64,000 nt of DNA from an uncultured Collinsella sp. (GCA_934654585.1 CAKUGF010000003.1:62001-126000), one strand, 5' to 3'. Positions 24,067 to 33,168 are shown, counted from the first letter of the stretch. Notes: a model not told the origin generated them from the letters alone. Numbers and translations: made by a program.

Positions 24067-25746
24067 ATGGCAGAGTTTATCTACCAGATGTATCAGGCTC
24101 GTAAGGCCCATGGCGACAAGGTGATCCTTGACGACGTGACCCTGAGCTTCTATCCCGGCGCCAAGATCGGCGTCGTGGGCCCCAACGGCATGGGCAAGTC
24201 GACCCTGCTCAAGATCATGGCTGGTATCGAAGAGGTTTCTAACGGCGACGCCAGGCTTACCCCTGGCTACACCGTTGGCATTCTGCAGCAGGAGCCGCCG
24301 CTCGACGACGACAAGACCGTCATCGAGAACGTGCGCATGGCATTTGGCGATATGATCGCCAAGGTCGATCGCTTCAACAAGATTGGCGAGGAGATGTGCG
24401 ACCCGGATTGCGACATGGACGCCCTTATGGCCGAGATGGGCAAGCTCCAGGACGAGATCGACGCCGCCGACGGCTGGGATATCGATTCCAAGCTCGGTCA
24501 GGCCATGGACGCCCTGCAGCTGCCCGATTCCGATATGCCGGTCAACGTGCTTTCTGGCGGCGAGCGCCGTCGCGTGGCCCTGTGCAAGCTGCTGCTCGAG
24601 GCTCCCGACCTGCTGCTGCTCGACGAGCCCACGAACCACCTGGACGCCGAGTCGATCCTATGGCTCGAGCACTTCCTGCACAACTATCAGGGCGCGGTGC
24701 TTGCCGTCACGCACGATCGCTACTTCTTGGATAACGTTGCCGAGTGGATCTGCGAGGTTGACCGCGGTCACCTTTATCCCTACAAGGGCAACTACTCCAC
24801 GTATCTGGAGACCAAGGCCGCGCGTATCGAGGCTCAGGGCAACCGCGATGCCAAGCTCGCCAAGCGTATGGAGGCCGAGCTCGAGTGGGTGCGCAGCTCG
24901 CCGAAGGCTCGTCAGGCCAAGAACAAGGCCCGTCTGGCCCGCTACGAGGAGATGGAGGCCGAGGCCCGCGCCAGCCAGAAGCTCGACTGGACCGACATCC
25001 GCATCCCCGTCGGACCGCGTCTGGGCAACAAGGTGCTCGAGGCCCATCATCTGCACAAGGAGTTCGACGGCCGCGTGCTCATCGACGACCTTTCGTTCAC
25101 CCTTCCGCGCAACGGCATCGTGGGCGTGATCGGCCCCAACGGCGTCGGTAAGACCACGCTGTTCAAGACCATCGTTGGCCTGGAGCCGCTGACCTCGGGT
25201 GAGCTCGAGGTGGGCGAGACCGTCAAGATTTCCTACGTCGACCAGAACCGTGAGGGCATCGACCCCGACAAGAACCTGTGGGAGGTCGTCTCGGACGGAC
25301 TCGATCACATGATAGTCGGCGAGACCGAGGTCCCGAGCCGCGCCTACGTGGCGAGCTTTGGCTTTAAGGGCCAGGACCAGCAGAAGCGCGCCGGCGTGCT
25401 TTCCGGCGGCGAGCGCAACCGTCTGAACCTGGCGCTTACGCTCAAGCAGGGCGGTAACTTACTGCTGCTCGACGAGCCCACGAACGACCTGGACGTCGAG
25501 ACGCTGTCCTCGCTCGAGGCCGCGCTGCTCGAGTTCCCGGGCTGCAGCGTGGTCATTAGCCACGACCGTATGTTTCTGGACCGTGTTGCCACGCACATTC
25601 TGGCGTGGGAGGGCACCGACGAGAATCCGGGCAACTGGTACTGGTTCGAGGGCAACTTCGAGGCCTATCAGGCCAACCGCATTGAGCGCCTGGGTGAAGA
25701 CGCAGCCCAGCCGCATCGCGTCCACAGGAAACTGACGCGCGACTAG
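24067..25746 (+). CDS. ettA: Energy-dependent translational throttle protein EttA (ABC-F ATPase)
   Basis: A 559-residue ABC-F protein with two ATPase domains and no membrane part; EttA binds the ribosomal E site and gates initiation according to energy state. Both Walker A motifs (GPNGMGKST and GPNGVGKTT), signatures (LSGGERRRVALC and LSGGERNRLNLA) and Walker B motifs (LLLLDEPTNHLD and LLLLDEPTNDLD) are intact. The charged linker (KLAKRMEAELEWVRSSPKAR, about residues 260-290) corresponds to the tRNA-interaction motif. Length and the KKRV-less ending suit EttA more than Uup or antibiotic-resistance ABC-Fs. Confidence 0.92.
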   Translation: MAEFIYQMYQARKAHGDKVILDDVTLSFYPGAKIGVVGPNGMGKSTLLKIMAGIEEVSNGDARLTPGYTVGILQQEPPLDDDKTVIENVRMAFGDMIAKVDRFNKIGEEMCDPDCDMDALMAEMGKLQDEIDAADGWDIDSKLGQAMDALQLPDSDMPVNVLSGGERRRVALCKLLLEAPDLLLLDEPTNHLDAESILWLEHFLHNYQGAVLAVTHDRYFLDNVAEWICEVDRGHLYPYKGNYSTYLETKAARIEAQGNRDAKLAKRMEAELEWVRSSPKARQAKNKARLARYEEMEAEARASQKLDWTDIRIPVGPRLGNKVLEAHHLHKEFDGRVLIDDLSFTLPRNGIVGVIGPNGVGKTTLFKTIVGLEPLTSGELEVGETVKISYVDQNREGIDPDKNLWEVVSDGLDHMIVGETEVPSRAYVASFGFKGQDQQKRAGVLSGGERNRLNLALTLKQGGNLLLLDEPTNDLDVETLSSLEAALLEFPGCSVVISHDRMFLDRVATHILAWEGTDENPGNWYWFEGNFEAYQANRIERLGEDAAQPHRVHRKLTRD

Positions 25747-25788
25747 GTTTATTACTGGTTTGGTTGCGTAACATCGCAGATGAGTAAT

Positions 25789-25828
25789 AATAACGGCTCA
25801 AATCCGGATTTGGATTTGAGCCGTTATT
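25789..25828. terminator. Bidirectional terminator between ettA and treR-like gene
   Basis: 17-bp perfect arms (25789-25805 and 25812-25828; core ACGGCTCAAATCC) around a 6-nt loop GGATTT, with AT-rich flanks. A near-identical hairpin recurs at 30121-30156. Confidence 0.85.
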
Positions 25829-25833
25829 CGCTG

Positions 25834-26550
25834 CTACTTGCGTCGAGCGATATCGTGAAAGACAAAGTAGTCGGGGCGGTGTCGCGAACAGGTGTATTCG
25901 AACATTTCTCCGGCGGCGGTAAAGACTTGGTTGGACATAACGGCCATGTAGCAGCCTTCGGGAAGGTCCAACAGCTCATAGTCGCGCTTGGTGGCGGGTT
26001 CGACGGTTATTTGGCGACTGCTTTGGGCAATCTTAAGGCCAAGGTCCTGCTCGAGATATCGATAAATGGAGCTTGAGGCCTTATCGGCATCGAGCCCCTG
26101 TACGTCGCTTGCCAAAAAATAGCTTTCATCGTGAATGACTGGGCAACCGGCTATGGAACGAACGCGCTCGAGATGAATGAGATCTGTCCCGACTTCAAAC
26201 CCCGTTCTGTGGGCTGCCTTTTCGGTAGCTTTGACTTGCTCAAAGAGCGTCACCTTTGTTTCGGAATCAAGCTCTAGGCGTCTGACGGACTCGTCGTATG
26301 TTTCGATACCTCCAACCTCAAACAGGGCACGACTGCGTGGGCGCCAGATGACACGGACACCCTTGCCGTGAATCGGTTGCACCAGTCCCTCGTCGGCGAG
26401 CGCAGTGAGTGCGCGTCGAAGTGTGTTATGCGAACACTCGTATTTTTGGACGAGTTGGGCCTCGGAGGGGAGAAACGACTGAAAAGGATACGTTCCCTCA
26501 AGAATGTCGCCTTTGATATCGGTGTAGATGCCTTGCCAGATGGCCTTCAT
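25834..26550 (-). CDS. treR: GntR family regulator with UTRA domain, trehalose repressor-like
   Basis: A 238-residue regulator. The winged helix (about 1-70) contains PSEAQLVQKYECSHNTLRRALTALADEGLVQPIHGKGV, and the UTRA ligand domain (about 85-235) has FEVGTDLIHLERVRSIAGCPVIHDESYFLA. Its divergent neighbours encode a PTS transporter and a phosphotrehalase, and palindromes AACTTATT-N2-AATAAGTT lie in the shared promoter region, so it very likely represses the trehalose genes in response to trehalose-6-phosphate. ATG 26550 is preceded by AAAGGA; an upstream ATG at 26568 is less likely. Confidence 0.85.
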   Translation of the reverse strand: MKAIWQGIYTDIKGDILEGTYPFQSFLPSEAQLVQKYECSHNTLRRALTALADEGLVQPIHGKGVRVIWRPRSRALFEVGGIETYDESVRRLELDSETKVTLFEQVKATEKAAHRTGFEVGTDLIHLERVRSIAGCPVIHDESYFLASDVQGLDADKASSSIYRYLEQDLGLKIAQSSRQITVEPATKRDYELLDLPEGCYMAVMSNQVFTAAGEMFEYTCSRHRPDYFVFHDIARRK

Positions 26551-26560
26551 AGCTGTCCTT

Positions 26561-26722
26561 TGAATCATTTAAATAAGTTGTATTTCAGTATACCGTTCGA
26601 ATCCGATGCTCGCCGTTCGCCGTGAAAAATCGACCGTTCAGCAACTTATTCAAATAAGTCAAGAAACGTAGAATCAATCTGGCTAAACTAGTTGCTGTCA
26701 AACAACTTATTCAAATAAGTTG
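26561..26722. promoter_or_regulatory. Divergent control region with three TreR-type operators
   Basis: CAACTTATTCAAATAAGTTG at 26703-26722 is a near-perfect palindrome. AACTTATTCAAATAAGTC at 26643-26660 is a second site. A third, degenerate site ending in AAATAAGTTG lies at 26561-26580 next to the regulator's start. Placement between divergent treR-like and treB-like genes supports repression of both. Confidence 0.75.
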
Positions 26723-26783
26723 TCATTTAAAGACGGGTTGGCCACCTGCAGTGTTCTGTCGAAAAGCACAGAAGGAGGAACGC

Positions 26784-28259
26784 ATGGGTAAGTATGCGGA
26801 CGACGCGACCAAGCTGCTCGAGCTGGTGGGAGGCAAGGACAATATTGCCGCCGTGAGCCACTGTATGACGCGCATGAGGTTCGTGCTCAACGATGAATCG
26901 AAGGCCGACGTGCCGGCTATCGAGGCGCTTCCATATACCAAGGGCAGCTTTACGCAGGCTGGGCAGTTCCAGGTCATCATTGGTAACGACGTCAAAGCCT
27001 ACTATTCGGAGTTTACTGAGATCGCCGGAATCGAGGGCGTGAGCAAGGACGCAGCCAAGGCTGCCGCCGTCCAAAACCAGAATCCCATTCAGCGCGCCAT
27101 GACGGTTATCGCCGAGGTATTTGCACCTATCATTCCCGCTGTTATCGTCGGCGGCCTCATTCTCGGTTTCCGCAATTGCATCGATTCGTTGTATGTGTTT
27201 GGCGACGGTACGCAGACGCTCGTGCAGCTGAGTCAATTTTGGGCTGGCGTTGACAGCTTTTTATGGCTGATTGGCGAGGCAGTCTTCCATACTGGCATTC
27301 CAGTAGGCATCTGTTGGTCGGTCACCAAAAAGATGGGTGGCACACCCATGCTCGGCATTGTTTTGGGTTTGACGCTTATCTCCGGGCAGCTTCTTAACGC
27401 CTATGCCGTTGCCGGCACGCCGGCTGATCAGATTCCGCATTGGGACTTTGGCTTTGCCCAGGTCAATATGATCGGCTATCAGGCGCAGGTCATCCCTGCG
27501 ATCCTCGCCGCAGTTACACTTGGCTTCTTGGAGCGTTTCTTCCGCAAGATCACGCCCGAGGTCGTCTCGATGATCGTCGTTCCGTTCTGCAGCCTGCTGC
27601 TTGCCGTCATGGCCGCCCACTTTGTCCTTGGACCCATTGGCTGGTGGCTCGGTAGCGGCATCTCCGCCATCATTTACGCCGGCATCACCGGCCCGTTCCG
27701 TGCCCTGTTCGGCGCTCTCTTTGGTGCGTTTTATGCGCCGCTGGTTATTACCGGCCTGCACCACATGTCTAACGCCATCGACCTGCAGCTGATTGCCGAT
27801 TTTGGTGGCACTATGCTTTGGCCCATGATCGCGCTTTCCAATATCGCGCAAGGCTCGGCTGTATTGGGCATGGCCTACCTGCAGCGGTCCAACGATCGTG
27901 ACCAGCAGGTAAATATCCCCGCCATCATCTCTTGCTACCTGGGTGTTACCGAGCCTGCCATGTTCGGCGTCAACCTTAAGTACATGTTCCCGTTTGTGTG
28001 TGCCATGATTGGCTCCTCCCTTGCTGGTCTTTTGAGCGTGGTGACAAACTGCACCGCAAACGCCGTTGGCGTCGGTGGCCTGCCGGGAATCCTTTCGATG
28101 CAGCCTGACAGCTGGGCGATGTTTGCGGTTTGTATGCTCATCGTGCTGGTCGTTCCTTTTGTTCTGACGGTTATCGTGGGCTCCAAGAAGGGCATTCGCG
28201 AGGAGGCCGAGGCCAGTGCCGCCGAGATTCGCGCGGAGTTGGCCGCTCAGGATAAGTAA
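26784..28259 (+). CDS. treB: PTS trehalose-type transporter subunit IIBC
   Basis: A 491-residue membrane permease of the glucose-superfamily PTS that imports and phosphorylates a sugar, here probably trehalose to trehalose-6-phosphate. The IIB domain (1-85) has the phosphorylated Cys27 in VSHCMTRMRF. The IIC domain (about 110-480) has around ten helices and the sugar-site segment VITGLHHMSNAIDLQL. There is no IIA domain, so a separate IIA must serve it. Excellent AGGAGG ribosome site. It is followed by a phosphotrehalase gene, which supports the substrate. Confidence 0.88.
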   Translation: MGKYADDATKLLELVGGKDNIAAVSHCMTRMRFVLNDESKADVPAIEALPYTKGSFTQAGQFQVIIGNDVKAYYSEFTEIAGIEGVSKDAAKAAAVQNQNPIQRAMTVIAEVFAPIIPAVIVGGLILGFRNCIDSLYVFGDGTQTLVQLSQFWAGVDSFLWLIGEAVFHTGIPVGICWSVTKKMGGTPMLGIVLGLTLISGQLLNAYAVAGTPADQIPHWDFGFAQVNMIGYQAQVIPAILAAVTLGFLERFFRKITPEVVSMIVVPFCSLLLAVMAAHFVLGPIGWWLGSGISAIIYAGITGPFRALFGALFGAFYAPLVITGLHHMSNAIDLQLIADFGGTMLWPMIALSNIAQGSAVLGMAYLQRSNDRDQQVNIPAIISCYLGVTEPAMFGVNLKYMFPFVCAMIGSSLAGLLSVVTNCTANAVGVGGLPGILSMQPDSWAMFAVCMLIVLVVPFVLTVIVGSKKGIREEAEASAAEIRAELAAQDK

Positions 28260-28274
28260 CCCTACGTGCCCTAC

Positions 28275-28314
28275 GAGCGCCGCGGTGGCTTTGCCCATCA
28301 GCGGCGCTCTTGTA
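28275..28314 (+). terminator. Intercistronic hairpin between treB and treC
   Basis: GAGCGCCGC (28275-28283) and GCGGCGCTC (28301-28309) are perfect complements, followed by TTGTATTT. It may partly terminate or stabilise the treB message. Confidence 0.5.
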
Positions 28315-28348
28315 TTTCATATTCCCTGGTGATGAGCGAGGACGAGCA

Positions 28349-30067
28349 ATGCTCGATATCAGTAATAAGGTCGTGTACCAAATCTATCCCAAGAGCTTTA
28401 ACGATTCTAATGGCGACGGCTGGGGCGATCTGCCCGGCATCACGCAAAAGCTCGACTACCTCAAGCAGCTTGGTATCGATTACCTCTGGATAACCCCATT
28501 TTTTGTCTCGCCGCAAAAGGACAACGGCTACGACGTGGCCGATTACCGAAGCATCGATCCGCGATTTGGAACCATGGAGGAGTTCGAAGAGCTTTCGCGC
28601 GAGGCGCATGCGCGCGGCGTCGGCATTATGCTCGACATGGTATTTAACCATGTTTCGAGCGAGCATGAGTGGTTTCAGCGAGCCATCGCGGGCGACAAGC
28701 GCTACCAGGACTACTTTATTTTTGAAGAGGGGACGCCGCACGAGCTTCCCTGCAACTGGGATTCGAAGTTTGGCGGTCCCGCCTGGACCTGGGAACCTCA
28801 TGTTGGCAAATGGTACCTGCACCTATTTGACCCGGGCCAACCCGACCTCAACTGGAAAAATCCTGAAGTGAGGCATGAGGTTGCCGATGTCTTGCGTTTT
28901 TGGCGCGAGAAGGGCGTTGACGGCTTTCGCTTCGACGTAATCAATCTAATCGATAAGCCAGATTCATGGGAAGACGACTACGAGGGCGATGGTCGCCGCT
29001 TTTACACGGACGGTGCGCGTGTGGACAGCTACATCCAGGAGCTGGTGCGTGAGGGCGGCATCGAGGGCATGATGACGGTCGGAGAGATGAATTCGACGGG
29101 CCTTGAGGCTTGCATTCGATATACGCAGCCTCAAAACCACGAGCTCGCTATGACCTTCAACTTCCATCATCTGAAGGTCGATTTTGAGAACGGGAAGAAG
29201 TGGGTAAACAAGGTTCCTGACTTCGCGCTGTTGCAAAAGACTCTTGCCACCTGGCAGGAGGGTATGCAGGCGGGCGGTGGTTGGAATGCCGTGTTCTGGG
29301 ACAATCACGACCAGCCACGCGCCCTCTCGCGTTTTGGGACCGACGGTTCCCTGCGCATTCCCGCGGCAAAGATGCTCGCGCTCTTTATGGACCTGTTGCG
29401 CGGCACGCCCTATATCTATCAAGGTGACGAGCTGGGCTCGACCAACGCACACTTTACGAGCATCGAAGAGTTCAACGATGTCGAGAGCCGCAACTATTAC
29501 CGCATCTTGCTCGAGCAGGGAAAGGCGCCCGAAGAGGCGCTCGCGATCATTAACATGCATTCGCGCGATAACGGCCGCCTGCCTATGCAGTGGAATGGCG
29601 AGGTGCACCATGGTTTTTCGATCGCTGAGCCTTGGGTTCCGATGGCTCGCGATGCGAAGGATTGTAGCCAAGATGAGATAACGGCGGAGCTCGAAGTGGG
29701 CGTGTCGAATTCAATTTTTGAGTTCTATCGTCAGGTGAATGAGCTGCGGCACGAGTTGCCTGTGGTGGCGACGGGCAAGGTCCGTTTTGTTGACGCGGAC
29801 AGTGCGCCCGTGCTCGCGTATGGGCGATTTGGCAATCTTCCTGTCGGAGAGCCCTATGATGCGTCGGTGGCAACGATCGAAGACATGTCCGCGCCTGGAT
29901 CGATGCTTGTGGTTGCCAATTTCTCCGATGATACGAGCGAAGTGGGCCCGGAAGTCCGGGATCTGCTGGCTCAAGGGGAGTGGGACGTGCTGTTGCGCTC
30001 TTATGGGGATGTTGAGGACCTGCAGGCACTTCGCCCCTTTGAGGGATATGCGCTCATTCGTAAATAG
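28349..30067 (+). CDS. treC: Alpha,alpha-phosphotrehalase (GH13)
   Basis: A 572-residue GH13 hydrolase that splits trehalose-6-phosphate to glucose and glucose-6-phosphate in the cytoplasm. GH13 motifs are MVFNHVSSEHEW, the nucleophile region GFRFDVINLI, the acid/base region MTVGEMNSTG and the transition-state Asp in FWDNHDQPRALSRFG. It could be an oligo-1,6-glucosidase by sequence alone, but position after a treB-like PTS gene and TreR-type operators favours phosphotrehalase. ATG 28349 is chosen because the alignment with GH13 starts there (ISNKVVYQIYPKSF); the ribosome site is weak. Confidence 0.85.
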   Translation: MLDISNKVVYQIYPKSFNDSNGDGWGDLPGITQKLDYLKQLGIDYLWITPFFVSPQKDNGYDVADYRSIDPRFGTMEEFEELSREAHARGVGIMLDMVFNHVSSEHEWFQRAIAGDKRYQDYFIFEEGTPHELPCNWDSKFGGPAWTWEPHVGKWYLHLFDPGQPDLNWKNPEVRHEVADVLRFWREKGVDGFRFDVINLIDKPDSWEDDYEGDGRRFYTDGARVDSYIQELVREGGIEGMMTVGEMNSTGLEACIRYTQPQNHELAMTFNFHHLKVDFENGKKWVNKVPDFALLQKTLATWQEGMQAGGGWNAVFWDNHDQPRALSRFGTDGSLRIPAAKMLALFMDLLRGTPYIYQGDELGSTNAHFTSIEEFNDVESRNYYRILLEQGKAPEEALAIINMHSRDNGRLPMQWNGEVHHGFSIAEPWVPMARDAKDCSQDEITAELEVGVSNSIFEFYRQVNELRHELPVVATGKVRFVDADSAPVLAYGRFGNLPVGEPYDASVATIEDMSAPGSMLVVANFSDDTSEVGPEVRDLLAQGEWDVLLRSYGDVEDLQALRPFEGYALIRK

Positions 30068-30120
30068 GCGCATGGGTATTGTGTCCATTTGCAGCTGAGC
30101 GCGGCGTGATTGGCACAAGA

Positions 30121-30158
30121 AAACGGCTCAAATCCGGATTTGGATTTGAGCCGTTTGT
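30121..30158. terminator. Bidirectional terminator after treC
   Basis: Arms 30121-30135 and 30142-30156 (core ACGGCTCAAATCC) with loop GGATTT. It shares the whole core and loop with the hairpin at 25789-25828. Confidence 0.85.
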
Positions 30159-30160
30159 CG

Positions 30161-31468
30161 TTACTGCTCGGGTTCTTCGACTTTGTCGATGGTCCAGGCG
30201 GCGCCGAGGCCGCTGGAGGTGTTGCGGCGGATGCGCACGGTGACTTCGTGACGCTCGCCGGCTTGCGTGTAGCGCAGCGGGAAGCTTGCGCGGTTGCGTG
30301 CGGCGTCGATGGTGCCGCGCTCGCGGGCGATCCAGTAGTACTCGCCGACGATGCCGAGGGTGTCGGCGCCGTAGGGGAGGTAGGTCGACAGCTGGTGCAG
30401 GAGCGGGCCGGGGCAGAAGATCTCGGTCGCAAAGTCGACGGGGAAGTCGTCGGGGATGGTCGGTGCTGCGGGCTTGGGGGCTGGGGTCGCAGCGGGGGCC
30501 GGGGCCGGTGCGGGTGCGGGAATTTGGTCGCAAGCGGGCGCGGGCACAGCCTCGGTGACAGATATGGGACCAGTCGTTGCTTCCGACTTGACCGCAGAAT
30601 CTGCGGGCTCCACGGTAACGGGCGCGTCTGTAGCTGCGGTTTCAGCTTCAACCTGCGTCGCATTCTCATTCTCGACGCTCGGCTTTGCCTCGACGGGCGT
30701 GGATGCCATGGTGGTGATGCCAGCGTTGGCGTTTTCAGGGTCGTAGACCACCGTGAGTGAAATTGCGGGCTGTGGCGCTTCAGGTTCCGGCGTTGCCGCG
30801 GAGGTGTCCTGCTCAACGGATTCGTCGGACTGATTGTCCTCGGCATCGTCGCCAAAGATGTCGCTGTTTTGGAACACGGGCGTCTCGGGTTGGCCGGTGG
30901 CATCTTCGGTCGCCGGCTCGGGGGCCTCGCCGGTTTCCACGATGGCTTCCTGCTCGGGAAGGGCTGCGGGATTGGCCGTGGCAGCGATTTCGGTTTCGAT
31001 TTCTACCGTTGCCTCAACAACGACTTCGACCTCTACCTCGGGTTCCGGCGCGGCCTCGACCTCAACAGCAGACTCAGGCTCGGGACGCTTGACATGCTTG
31101 GGGCGTACGGCCTTGAGGTCCTTCTCGCCGCGCTTCTTCTTTTTGTAGGACTGCTTGGCGCCCTTGGCCGCCTTGGGCTTATCATCGCCCTTGGCAAGGG
31201 CGGCGTCCCAGGCCTCGTTGGCGATGACGGTGGCATACAGTCGCCCGCCCTTAAAGACGGTCAGTTTAATGCAGTCGTCGAGTTCTTCGAGCAGCTCGCG
31301 CGTGGACTCAAAACCAAGGTCGTGGGCGGCCATATCGCCGGCGGCGAGTGCCTCTTCGACCTGCGTCATAAATGTTTGCTTGCCACATCCAATCGCATCG
31401 CGCAGCAGGCGATACAGATAGATGTGGTTGCCCAGCGAAAGCATGGGCCTAACTATTGTCTTGCTCAT
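30161..31468 (-). CDS. Three-part protein with acidic Glu/Ala/Pro-rich linker, unknown function
   Basis: A 435-residue protein. The N-terminal domain (about 1-90: LYRLLRDAIGCGKQTFMTQVEEALAAGD... and STRELLEELDDCIKLTVFKGGRLYATVI) looks like a small winged-helix or OST-HTH/LOTUS-like fold, a weak resemblance only. Residues about 95-125 are a Lys-rich patch, then some 200 residues of low-complexity Glu/Ala/Pro/Val. The C-terminal domain (about 330-435) is beta-rich, with IFCPGPLLHQLSTYLPYGADTLGIVGEYYWIARERG. No signal or membrane segments. Both end domains look folded, so the gene is probably real. ATG 31468 has GAGGAGA upstream. Confidence 0.65.
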   Translation of the reverse strand: MSKTIVRPMLSLGNHIYLYRLLRDAIGCGKQTFMTQVEEALAAGDMAAHDLGFESTRELLEELDDCIKLTVFKGGRLYATVIANEAWDAALAKGDDKPKAAKGAKQSYKKKKRGEKDLKAVRPKHVKRPEPESAVEVEAAPEPEVEVEVVVEATVEIETEIAATANPAALPEQEAIVETGEAPEPATEDATGQPETPVFQNSDIFGDDAEDNQSDESVEQDTSAATPEPEAPQPAISLTVVYDPENANAGITTMASTPVEAKPSVENENATQVEAETAATDAPVTVEPADSAVKSEATTGPISVTEAVPAPACDQIPAPAPAPAPAATPAPKPAAPTIPDDFPVDFATEIFCPGPLLHQLSTYLPYGADTLGIVGEYYWIARERGTIDAARNRASFPLRYTQAGERHEVTVRIRRNTSSGLGAAWTIDKVEEPEQ

Positions 31469-31540
31469 GGCAAATCTCCTCTTTACATACGTAGAGCATC
31501 TTACCATCGCACGTGGTTTGGCATTGCGGCACCTGAGACA

Positions 31541-31577
31541 AACGGGCGCGAATCACTGCCGATTCGCGCCCGTTGTC
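31541..31577 (-). terminator. Terminator after the two-helix membrane protein gene
   Basis: Perfect 14-bp arms AACGGGCGCGAATC (31541-31554) and GATTCGCGCCCGTT (31561-31574); TTTGTCT follows on the minus strand. Confidence 0.8.
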
Positions 31578-31604
31578 TAGGTTGCCTATCTGGGGATGCA
31601 GCCC

Positions 31605-32558
31605 CTAGTTGCCCGATGCCGTGCCCTGGTTTGAGCTGTCAGATGCCGTGCCAGATGCGGCGCCGCTCGAGCTGCTAGTGTTGCCGCTGTCGGTTGTGCC
31701 CGTTCCCGACGTGTTGCCGTTTGCCTGGTCGCCCGTGCTCGGCTGTGAGCCGTCGGTCGTTTGGCTTGAATCGGTCGTGCTGGACTGCGTGCCGCTGTTG
31801 GCCGTAGAGGAATCGGTGCCCTGCGATTGGTCTTGGGTGTTTGAGGAAGAATCGGCAGAGGTGGAACTGTCTTGTGTGTCGTCCGTTTGTGCCTGTTGAC
31901 TCTGCGACTGGGTGTTGCCATTTGCATCGCTCTCGGTCGTGTGCGACGACAAGATCGGCTCGGGGCGCGCGCCCAAACCCTCGCCGGCCGTAGTGACAAG
32001 GATGGCTCCGGCGCAAAGGATGACTGCGACGACGGCAATGGCGATCGAGAAGACAACGACCTTCTTTTGCGTTTGGCTGCGCTCTGCCGCCGCCTTGGCG
32101 CGCAGGCTGTTGGGGGCAACGCGGGCCGTGGTCGCACGTCCCGCAACCTGTCGCATCTCCTGCGTGGTTGCGGCGCCACCGAGGTGCTCGTTGACATTGG
32201 GCTCAACAGGCTCATAGGCGCCGGCGGGATGGTCGATCGCATCGTGCGTGCCCTTGATGACCTCGGCGCTAGCCGAGATAAAGTGGCGGTAGACCTGCGA
32301 GGACACAACGGTGATGACCGAGCTCACGGCGGCGCCGATCACTGAGCCGGCGATGCCGATCTTGGAGGCCAGTGCAACGCTTGTGGCGGCAGCTGCGGCG
32401 CCGGCGACAATCTGGGGAATGGAAATATCATCGAACAGGCCTTTTTTGGGTGCGATAGCCATGGTCTGGCCGATGGAGTGGTTCTCGTGAACGCCGTTGT
32501 TGAGTGCGGCGGGAGTCATGACGCGCGTGCGCGGTGCATCGGTGTACTTGGTCGTCAT
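31605..32558 (-). CDS. Membrane protein with Ser/Thr/Gln-rich exported tail, unknown function
   Basis: A 317-residue protein. A hydrophobic Ala/Val/Ile region near residues 47-85 (IVAGAAAAATSVALASKIGIAGSVIGAAV) resembles a membrane hairpin or glycine-zipper. A basic stretch (SLRAKAAAERSQTQKK) precedes a second helix at about 180-205 (VVVFSIAIAVVAVILCAGAILV). The remaining 110 residues are Ser/Thr/Asn/Gln/Asp repeats, the sort of extended tail seen outside the membrane. I do not recognise a family. ATG 32558 has GGAGG upstream. It is followed by a strong terminator, so it is probably monocistronic. Confidence 0.65.
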   Translation of the reverse strand: MTTKYTDAPRTRVMTPAALNNGVHENHSIGQTMAIAPKKGLFDDISIPQIVAGAAAAATSVALASKIGIAGSVIGAAVSSVITVVSSQVYRHFISASAEVIKGTHDAIDHPAGAYEPVEPNVNEHLGGAATTQEMRQVAGRATTARVAPNSLRAKAAAERSQTQKKVVVFSIAIAVVAVILCAGAILVTTAGEGLGARPEPILSSHTTESDANGNTQSQSQQAQTDDTQDSSTSADSSSNTQDQSQGTDSSTANSGTQSSTTDSSQTTDGSQPSTGDQANGNTSGTGTTDSGNTSSSSGAASGTASDSSNQGTASGN

Positions 32559-32729
32559 ACGGGGTCCTCCCGGTGTAAATCTGCTTCGTTTCATGCAGCC
32601 ATCAGGGTACCCATTCAATGTGAAACGCATATGTCGTTTGTCAGATACCATCAAGTTATCAAGGGCACACACCGTTTTTGGCGTGAGCGCTTGATGCTAA
32701 ACTGGATAAACGATTGCGAGGTGGTTGCC

Positions 32730-33002
32730 ATGATGTATCCGTATATGACATTCGAAGACGGCACTGAGGTCGTCCATTCTGACCTGATTGTCGATGGCGA
32801 CATCGAAAAGGTTATTGTGCATTTTGAGCGACCGACGGCAGAGGGCTTCGACTCCGCTCGCTGCGAGCTGCCTTCTTACAATTGGACCATGTGGGAGGGG
32901 CGCTTTACAGACGAGGAAAAGCGAGGCTTCGAGATTTTTCTGAGCAACAATGCCCATCTTCTATATCGGTATGCCGCAAGCGGAGGAGCTAAGGTTGCCT
33001 AG
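32730..33002 (+). CDS. Small acidic protein, unknown function
   Basis: A 90-residue cytoplasmic protein, MMYPYMTFEDGTEVVHS then strands typical of a small alpha/beta fold and a C-terminal helix (DEEKRGFEIFLSNNAHLLYRYA). ATG 32730 has GAGGTGG five bases upstream, which decides the start over longer frames. DGTEVVHSDLIVDGDIEKVIVHFERP suggests a beta sheet. No family recognised. It is alone in its unit upstream of the NAD synthetase promoter. Confidence 0.65.
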   Translation: MMYPYMTFEDGTEVVHSDLIVDGDIEKVIVHFERPTAEGFDSARCELPSYNWTMWEGRFTDEEKRGFEIFLSNNAHLLYRYAASGGAKVA

Positions 33003-33098
33003 CCTATTTCTCGTGGACGAGATTTCGTTCTACTGCTGAAACGCCGCTTCGCTTTTTAGTCTTTAACGTGAGCCCGTCTCCATCTGCGCTGATTGAGC

Positions 33099-33127
33099 TT
33101 GACAGTACAATGGAGGCGGACTATATC
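33099..33127 (+). promoter_or_regulatory. Promoter of the NAD synthetase gene
   Basis: Perfect -35 TTGACA (33099-33104), 17-nt spacer, -10 TATATC (33122-33127), 42 nt before the start codon. Confidence 0.7.
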
Positions 33128-33168
33128 GCCGCTACTCGTCGCGGCTAAACGGATGTGTTGGAGCTCGC

